Notes under the pieces: generated by a model
Told to the model about the DNA's origin: nothing
What the model saw: only the letters and a program-made list of their open reading frames with translations
Databases searched by the model: none
Translations under genes and position numbers: made by a program
Shown here: one piece after another, positions 58,654-64,000 of the stretch
Numbering within the stretch: position 1 is the first letter of the stretch
Layout: each line of letters opens with the position of its first letter
NCBI GenBank assembly: GCA_035310145.1
Contig: DATGEL010000094.1
Span: 1 to 64,000 of the forward strand
Direction: 5' to 3'
DNA from: Dehalococcoidia bacterium
GTDB taxonomy: Bacteria > Chloroflexota > Dehalococcoidia > CAUJGQ01
DNA: 64,000 bases

Positions 58654-59679
58654 ATGACACGCGAATCGATCGAGCGAGTTGTCGGCGCCGTCGTGGCGCC
58701 GAGCGGGCCGGCGGAAACCCGCCCCACGGCGATCAGCGTACGCGGCCTGACCAAGCGCTACGGCGCGGTCACGGCGCTGAACGGATTGGACCTTGAGGTG
58801 CCGGCCGGCGCCGTGTTCGGCTTCCTCGGCCCCAACGGCGCCGGCAAGACGACGGCGCTCAGCATTTTGGCCGGCCTCTCGCACCCCGACGGCGGCGAGG
58901 CGCGCATCTGCGGGCACGACGTGGTGGCCGACGGCATGGCCGTGCGGCGGCGGATCGGCTTCCTGCGCCAGGACCCGCGCTTCTACACCTGGATGACCGG
59001 GCGTGAGGTGCTGCAGTTCACCGGCCGCTTCTTCGACCTGACCGCGGCCGAGCTCGACCGCCAGGCGGACGAGCTGCTGGCGCTGGTCGATCTCTCCGGC
59101 GCGGCAAGCCGCACGATGGGCACCTACTCCGGCGGCATGCGCCAGCGGCTCGGCATCGCCCAGGCGCTGATGGGCCAGCCGGAGGTGCTGCTGCTCGACG
59201 AGCCCTGCTCCTCGCTCGACCCGGCCGGGCGGCTGGAGGTGATCCAGATCATGGAGCGGCTGCGCGGCACGATCACCGTCTTCTACTCCACGCACATCTT
59301 GCAGGACGTGGAGCGCGTGGCCGACGCGGTGGCGATCACGGCCCGCGGCCGCACGGTGATGCAGGGCACCCTGCGCGAGCTGCTCGCCGGCAGCCGCACG
59401 ACGCTGCTGGTCGAAGTCGAGGGCGATCCGGTCGACCTGATCGCGGTGCTGCGGCGCGAGCGCTCGATCCAGAGCGTGGAGTGGGAGCAGACGGGCGACA
59501 CGGCGTTGCAGCGCCTGCGCCTGGAGGTGCGCGACCTGGCCGCCGCCCGCCGCGCGGTGCCCCCGATCGTTGTGCGCAGCGGCCTGCTCTTCGTCGGCTG
59601 CCGGCCGGAGCAGCGCTCGCTGGAAGAGGTCTTCCTCGACCTGACCGACGGCGACAGCGGCGACATTACGAGGAAATAG
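58654..59679 (+). CDS. ABC exporter ATP-binding protein
   Basis: A 341-aa ATPase of the drug/bacitracin/ABC-2 exporter type. The Walker A is GPNGAGKTTALS near residue 67, Q-loop FLRQDPRFYTWM, signature TYSGGMRQRLGIAQAL, Walker B VLLLDEPCSSLDPAG, H-loop STHILQDVERV. A C-terminal extension of about 90 residues follows, as in ABC-2 ATPases. ATG 58654 follows AGAGGA. It works with the permease encoded next. It is divergent from the two-component operon. Confidence 0.93.
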   Translation: MTRESIERVVGAVVAPSGPAETRPTAISVRGLTKRYGAVTALNGLDLEVPAGAVFGFLGPNGAGKTTALSILAGLSHPDGGEARICGHDVVADGMAVRRRIGFLRQDPRFYTWMTGREVLQFTGRFFDLTAAELDRQADELLALVDLSGAASRTMGTYSGGMRQRLGIAQALMGQPEVLLLDEPCSSLDPAGRLEVIQIMERLRGTITVFYSTHILQDVERVADAVAITARGRTVMQGTLRELLAGSRTTLLVEVEGDPVDLIAVLRRERSIQSVEWEQTGDTALQRLRLEVRDLAAARRAVPPIVVRSGLLFVGCRPEQRSLEEVFLDLTDGDSGDITRK

Positions 59680-59787
59680 GCACGAGGAGCCAGGAAATTG
59701 GGAGGAGCGGCGTTCGCCTCTCGCTTCCGGTTGCTCGTTCCTGTCTCCTTACGAAACGAACACCGTCACAACGAAAGGACGACGGAC

Positions 59788-60636
59788 ATGGTCTCCTCAG
59801 ACACACCGGCAGCAGTCCTGCACCGCTCCCCGGCCGGACGGCCGGAGAAGACCGCGTTCCTGGCGGGCGCACAAAACATCTTCCGCAAGGAAGTGCTGGA
59901 GTGGTTTCGCACACGGCGCTTTCTCGTCGCCAGCCTGCTGACCACGCTGCTGCTGGGCGTCGTGCCGGTGGGCGTCTTCCTGCACGAGGGCGGCCTGAGC
60001 CACGGCCGTTTCGTCCTCGCGCACGGCACCTACGACAACATGATGGAGGCGTGGATCGCGCTCTCCGTTACGCTGGGCAACTACCTGATGATCGCGCTGA
60101 CGATGGGCATGCTGGTGCGGGAAGAGGAGACGGGCACGGCGCAATGGCTGTTCACCAAACCGGTCTCACGCGCCGGCTACGGCCTGGCGAAGTACACCGC
60201 CAACGCGCTGGTCGCGATCCTCGCCGCGGTCGTTGTGCCCGGCCTGGTCTTCATCGGGCTGACGAACCTGCTGTTCAGCAACGGCATCGAGCACTGGGGC
60301 GGCGCCTTCGGGGCGCTGGGCATCGCCTCGTTCCATGCGGCGGTCGTGATCGGCATCATCCTGGCGCTGAGCACGCTGTTCCGCTCGCAGGCGCCGGTGG
60401 CGGGCATCGTGATCGGCCTCGGCTTTCTTCCCCTGGTCGCGGCGGGCGCCCAGTCGGTCCGGCTGATCGCCTGGACGATCTTCGGCGCCCCGGTCTGGAT
60501 GGGGCCGGCCGTGGCGGCGCCGCTGGCGCGGGGAACGGCGGTCCGCAGCTTTGAGGCGCTGGTGGTCTGGCTGCTGCTGACACCGCTGCTCGTCGCCTTC
60601 GCCTGCTGGCGGCTGACGCGCAAGCAGTTGCAGTAG
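59788..60636 (+). CDS. ABC-2-type permease
   Basis: A 282-aa membrane protein with six predicted helices, starting after a soluble segment of about 45 residues (NIFRKEVLEWFRTRRFLVAS, the typical ABC-2 amphipathic entry). The helix FLVASLLTTLLLGVVPVGVF is followed by an extracellular loop with THDNM-like sequence and LVREEETGTAQWLFTKPVSR, a characteristic cytoplasmic coupling region of ABC-2 permeases. It pairs with the ATPase upstream. ATG 59788 follows GAAAGGA. The substrate is unknown. Confidence 0.88.
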   Translation: MVSSDTPAAVLHRSPAGRPEKTAFLAGAQNIFRKEVLEWFRTRRFLVASLLTTLLLGVVPVGVFLHEGGLSHGRFVLAHGTYDNMMEAWIALSVTLGNYLMIALTMGMLVREEETGTAQWLFTKPVSRAGYGLAKYTANALVAILAAVVVPGLVFIGLTNLLFSNGIEHWGGAFGALGIASFHAAVVIGIILALSTLFRSQAPVAGIVIGLGFLPLVAAGAQSVRLIAWTIFGAPVWMGPAVAAPLARGTAVRSFEALVVWLLLTPLLVAFACWRLTRKQLQ

Positions 60637-60646
60637 GCGGGCGTTC

Positions 60647-60690
60647 GGCCCTCACCCCTGCCCCTCTCCCAATCCTGGGCGAGGGGTTTT
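60647..60690 (+). terminator. repeat-derived terminator after the ABC permease, copy H1
   Basis: GGCCCTCACCCCTG begins 11 bp after the permease stop. The hairpin CCCCTCTCCC...GGGCGAGGGG (60661-60686) is followed by TTTT (60687-60690): a repeat-family end that works as an intrinsic terminator. Confidence 0.65.
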
Positions 60691-60776
60691 CTGCGGTGCG
60701 CCGCCGAGATCGTGCGGGCCGTGAATCTGGATGCACTGCTCCCAATCCTGGGAGAGGGGTTTTCTGCGGTGCGCCG
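60668..60776 (+). repeat. 36-bp direct repeat, two copies 73 bp apart
   Basis: CCCAATCCTGGGCGAGGGGT and the following TTTCTGCGGTGCGCCG (60668-60703) recur with a single change at 60741-60776. The second copy also forms a hairpin with TTTT. Local duplication of a dispersed-repeat end upstream of the PPOX gene. Confidence 0.8.
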
Positions 60777-60862
60777 GCTTGCCAGCCCTGGCTGCGGCGA
60801 TCCACGATGCGGCGGGGCGGGAAGCCTCGATGTCAACCGCGTCAGCCACGAAGGAGCCGGCT

Positions 60863-61264
60863 ATGCCAGACGCCGCCGGGCGCGAAGCGTTCCTCGCGCA
60901 ACACCGCTTCTGTGTGCTGGGCACGCTGCGCAAGGACGGCCGCGCCCGGCTCTCGCCGATGGCCTATCTCTACGAAGACGGCAAGATCATTATCTCCACC
61001 ACGCGCACACGCGGCGGCGGCCGCACGGCGAAGGCCGACCCGCGCGTCACCGTCTGCATCATCAATTTGGAAAACCGGGGCGAATACCTCACCGTCTACG
61101 GCCAGGCCGAGGTCTACGAAGACGAGGCGATGACGCTGCGCCTGTTCGAGATGTTCCGCCGCAAGAAGCTGGAGGGCGCCGAGCGGGAGCAGGCGCGCGA
61201 GGAGATTCACCGCGACGGCCGCGTGATCCTGCGCATCACGCCGCAGGAGTTCTATCCGCGCTGA
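60863..61264 (+). CDS. pyridoxamine 5'-phosphate oxidase-fold (PPOX) protein
   Basis: A 133-aa split-barrel flavin- or F420-binding protein. FLAQHRFCVLGTLRKDGRAR, MAYLYEDGKIIISTTRTRGG, ADPRVTVCIINLENRGEYL and the terminal VILRITPQEFYPR are typical of the PPOX class, which includes F420-dependent reductases and biliverdin reductases. The cofactor cannot be decided. ATG 60863 follows AAGGAG, better than ATG 60830 upstream. Confidence 0.8.
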   Translation: MPDAAGREAFLAQHRFCVLGTLRKDGRARLSPMAYLYEDGKIIISTTRTRGGGRTAKADPRVTVCIINLENRGEYLTVYGQAEVYEDEAMTLRLFEMFRRKKLEGAEREQAREEIHRDGRVILRITPQEFYPR

Positions 61265-61472
61265 CGCGCACGCTCAGCGCCAGGCCGCACCGGCCACCTG
61301 CAGCGCCTCGCGGGCGGCGCGCGAAGCGCCGAACAGCGCGGAGGGCGGTACCCTGCCTGCCGCGGCCTCTGCCGGGCGCGCCGCGCCTGCCTCGGTCGCG
61401 TGCGGGCAACCCCAGCCGGGGCCAAGCGGGCAAAGGACTTCGTACCGCAAAGTCAGCGGGCAAAAAAAGAGG

Positions 61473-61850
61473 TCACGCCGGGTTCTGCTGTCCTCGTGCT
61501 GCACGAATCAGCGCCTCCATGTGATCCAGATACCGCTCCAGGGCGCGGCGCCCGGCGGGGGCCAGCCGGAACTCCGTCTTCGGCACGCGGCCGTCGAACG
61601 ACTTCGTGCAGGCGATGTAGTCCGCCTCTTCCAGCCGGCGCGCGTGCACGGAGAGGTTGCCGTCCGTGGCGCGCAGCAGGCGCCGCAGATCGGTGAAGCT
61701 CAGCGTCTCGTTCACGGCGAGGGCGCTGAGGATGCCCAGCCGCATGCGATCGTGCACAAGCCGATCGAGGTCGGCGGCCTGGGCGCCGCCTGCCAGGGCC
61801 GCAAAGCTCGAATCGTCGTCATCACGCCTGAGGGCGCGTTCCTTAGCCAC
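61473..61850 (-). CDS. winged-helix transcriptional regulator
   Basis: A 125-aa DNA-binding protein with a MarR/PadR-like winged helix: DRLVHDRMRLGILSALAVNE (helix 1), LSFTDLRRLLRATDGNLSVHARRLEEADY (helix-turn-helix), TKSFDGRVPKTEFRLAPAGRRAL (wing), then a dimerisation helix. The pattern matches small regulators that repress an adjacent membrane-protein gene. Its 5' end overlaps the upstream membrane-protein gene by 8 bp, so the two are co-translated. Confidence 0.82.
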   Translation of the reverse strand: MAKERALRRDDDDSSFAALAGGAQAADLDRLVHDRMRLGILSALAVNETLSFTDLRRLLRATDGNLSVHARRLEEADYIACTKSFDGRVPKTEFRLAPAGRRALERYLDHMEALIRAARGQQNPA

Positions 61851-62457
61851 CGTGCCTCCTCGCGATCGCCAGGCCGAAGGCGACGTGCAGTCCGCCGAAA
61901 CCGGCCGCCATGAAGGCGTCGCCCCAGGCGGCCGGCGCCGCCAGCGCCACGGCGCCCAGCGCCATGAAGCAGGCGCCCATCAGCGGCAGGATCTTGATCG
62001 AGAAGGCGCCGCCGGTGATGACGCCGGCGCCGTAGAGCAAGAGCCACGTGCCGGGAATCGCGGCGAACAGCCCGTTGTGATCGAGCACCAGTGTCAGCAC
62101 GATGCTGGCAAGAAAGGGCGGCGCGAAGTTGATCAGGCAGCGCCGCGCCGGGCCGCGCACCACGGAAACCTGCGCCAGGTGCGCCCGCCGCCCGATGCAG
62201 ACCGCCGCGATCGCCAGGGCCAGCAGCGCCTCACCGATCCAGACCGCCAGCCAGGCGTGGCGGCTCGCCTGCGCCGCGGCGAGCGGCGCCGCCAGCAGCG
62301 CCGTCAGCCCCATCAGCACGACGCCAACGCCGGAGACGGCGGTGAACGACCCGGCCGACTCCATCGTCTCGCGGATGAAGCGCAGGTTGTCGACTGCGCG
62401 GCCGTGCAGCGAAGCCGGCTCCGGGGGCCAGGGCGAGATCGGCCGTCTGGACGCCAT
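61843..62457 (-). CDS. multi-pass membrane protein, partner of the winged-helix regulator
   Basis: A 204-aa protein with a short cytoplasmic start and about six membrane helices (VVLMGLTALLAAPLAAAQA, WLAVWIGEALLALAIAAVCI, FLASIVLTLVLDHNGLF, IPGTWLLLYGAGVITGG, and others). Membrane protein plus overlapping winged-helix gene is a recurring pair in Acidobacteria and Chloroflexota. The function is unknown. ATG 62457 is used; the overlap with the regulator gene is 8 bp. Confidence 0.7.
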   Translation of the reverse strand: MASRRPISPWPPEPASLHGRAVDNLRFIRETMESAGSFTAVSGVGVVLMGLTALLAAPLAAAQASRHAWLAVWIGEALLALAIAAVCIGRRAHLAQVSVVRGPARRCLINFAPPFLASIVLTLVLDHNGLFAAIPGTWLLLYGAGVITGGAFSIKILPLMGACFMALGAVALAAPAAWGDAFMAAGFGGLHVAFGLAIARRHGG

Positions 62458-62551
62458 AGCGGCACGCTACGCCGGCGCGCCACGCGTGTCAAGTACTTTG
62501 CGATGCCAAGTAGCAGCCCGCCGCTCCGCGCCCGCGCGGCGCCCGGCAAGG

Positions 62552-63031
62552 TCAGGTGAGCGAGACGATCGTGAGCCGCCGGTTGCCGTTGGGCGCGGCC
62601 ACTTCCACCAGATCGCCGGCGCGGCGGCCCAGCAGCGCCTTGCCCACGGGCGAGCCGTCGCTGATCCTGCCGCGGATCACGTCCACCTCTTCGATCGAGC
62701 CGACGATCTGGTAGGTCTGCTCCGGCCCGTCCTCCGGTTTGACGACGACAGTGCTGCCGAGCTGCACGGTGCCGGTGCGCTTCGCCGCGGCCGGATCGAT
62801 GATCTCGGCGCGGGCCACCGTGTCTTCAAGCAATAGAATGCGCTTTTCGACCTGCGCCTGCTCTTCCTTGGCGAACTCGAAGCCCGGCTCGTCTTCGGTG
62901 CTGAGATTGCTCTCGCGCGCCTGCTCCAACGAGGCGGCCATCTGCGGCCGGCGCACGTTGCGCAGGTACTCCAGCTCTTCCTGCAGTTTCGCCAACCCAT
63001 CGCGGGTGAGAGCGACTCGATCTTCGGCCAC
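62552..63031 (-). CDS. greA: transcription elongation factor GreA/GreB
   Basis: A 159-aa Gre factor that stimulates RNA cleavage by backtracked RNA polymerase. The N-terminal antiparallel coiled coil (ALTRDGLAKLQEELEYLRNV and following) ends in the acidic tip ESNLSTEDEPGFEFAKEE, and the C-terminal FKBP-like domain has VQLGSTVVVKPE and ISDGSPVGKALLGRRAGD. GTG 63031, with GGGGGA upstream, gives the standard length. It is divergent from the M16 peptidase gene. Confidence 0.92.
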   Translation of the reverse strand: MAEDRVALTRDGLAKLQEELEYLRNVRRPQMAASLEQARESNLSTEDEPGFEFAKEEQAQVEKRILLLEDTVARAEIIDPAAAKRTGTVQLGSTVVVKPEDGPEQTYQIVGSIEEVDVIRGRISDGSPVGKALLGRRAGDLVEVAAPNGNRRLTIVSLT

Positions 63032-63375
63032 GGCGTTGTTCCCCCGGCCGGCGGCAAGGCCGGCCGTGCTCCCAAAATGCGGCAGCGGCGCGCATGCGCG
63101 CCGCAACCGCAGCCATCGTAGCGGATTCACCGCCCGCGCCCGCCGGCGCCGGCAGGCAAAACCAGATGCTAGTGTAGCCCACCCCCGCGCGCCGCGATAC
63201 CGGCCCAGACGCCGTTTGCCGGCCGCAAGAAGTAGCCCGCGGCCGGCGCCGGAGACAGGAATGCCAGTGTCTGGCCTTGCGCTGCCGCCGCACGGGATAA
63301 TCAGGCCCAGCCGGCACGGCAGCGAGGGGAAATGATGATCCGTACGCACGATCCCGTCTCAGCGGCGGCCCGCCC
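63032..63375. other. 344-bp divergent intergenic region
   Basis: Between greA (minus) and the M16 peptidase (plus). No gene is seen. A minus-strand TACACT at 63171-63176 could be a -10 for greA but has no good -35. Short GC-rich palindromes (GCCGGCGCCGGC) occur. No dispersed repeat is present. Confidence 0.35.

Positions 63376-64000
<625 letters not shown>

Overview
The window is high-GC bacterial chromosome with short intergenic gaps, many GTG starts and GGAG-type ribosome-binding sites. No rRNA, tRNA, CRISPR array or phage module was found. The gene set fits a free-living, probably aerobic heterotroph of the Chloroflexota, though a high-GC relative elsewhere cannot be excluded. It includes a lipoamide dehydrogenase / pyruvate dehydrogenase E1 operon, sucCD, two thiolases, two CaiB/BaiF CoA-transferases, a methylsuccinyl-CoA dehydrogenase cluster, IspG, an MrfA-type helicase and a PAC2 protein. 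The taxon is inferred from gene content only.

Layout. 1-9.4 kb: GYD protein, small secreted protein, M20 amidohydrolase, DUF3105 membrane protein, UbiA prenyltransferase, short Hsp70 behind a terminator-containing leader, secreted beta-propeller, DinB protein, FMN reductase. 9.6-16.5 kb: MrfA-like helicase, Nfu iron-sulfur protein, DehI-like protein, CoA-transferase, secreted protein. 16.6-29.2 kb: tandem-domain CoA-transferase, amidohydrolase, YihY protein, K+ channel, FolC, SucD/SucC, pyrophosphatase, thiolase. 29.4-31.4 kb: a small accessory patch with a GIY-YIG protein, an esterase and a two-gene HEPN module that looks like a toxin-antitoxin pair. 31.6-35.4 kb: mesaconyl-CoA hydratase, methylsuccinyl-CoA dehydrogenase and a malyl-CoA-lyase-like protein, the lower half of the ethylmalonyl-CoA pathway. 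35.5-44 kb: VOC protein, receiver protein, IspG, a binding-protein-like gene, class III aminotransferase, Gfo/Idh/MocA oxidoreductase, response regulator, TrpS. 44.3-44.9 kb: a decayed MFS transporter. 45-48.8 kb: lpdA-pdhA-pdhB. 49-52.5 kb: secreted protein, NUDIX, PAC2, 3-hydroxyacyl-CoA dehydrogenase. 52.5-53.8 kb: an IS5-family element inserted inside a dispersed repeat. 53.9-64 kb: SCP-x-type thiolase, APH kinase with a two-component system, ABC exporter, PPOX protein, winged-helix/membrane pair, GreA and the start of an M16 peptidase.

How the genes work together. The strongest theme is acyl-CoA metabolism. Pyruvate dehydrogenase supplies acetyl-CoA, thiolase can make acetoacetyl-CoA, the Mcd-Mch-Mcl cluster would take methylsuccinyl-CoA to glyoxylate and propionyl-CoA, and SucCD links to the TCA cycle. 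The rest of the ethylmalonyl-CoA pathway (Ccr, Ecm, Epi) is not in the window. A second theme is a sensing and export module in which a two-component system shares an operon with an APH-type kinase and lies divergent to an ABC exporter.

Most notable non-genic content. (1) A dispersed family of about 160-320 bp inverted-repeat elements, with TIRs starting GGCCCTCA and C/G-rich hairpins around AATCCT, sits next to stop codons. (2) A second family of short repeats is built from TGTCACC / TGTAACC units at 3' ends of genes. (3) The hsp70-like gene has an apparent promoter, structured leader and intrinsic terminator just before its start codon.
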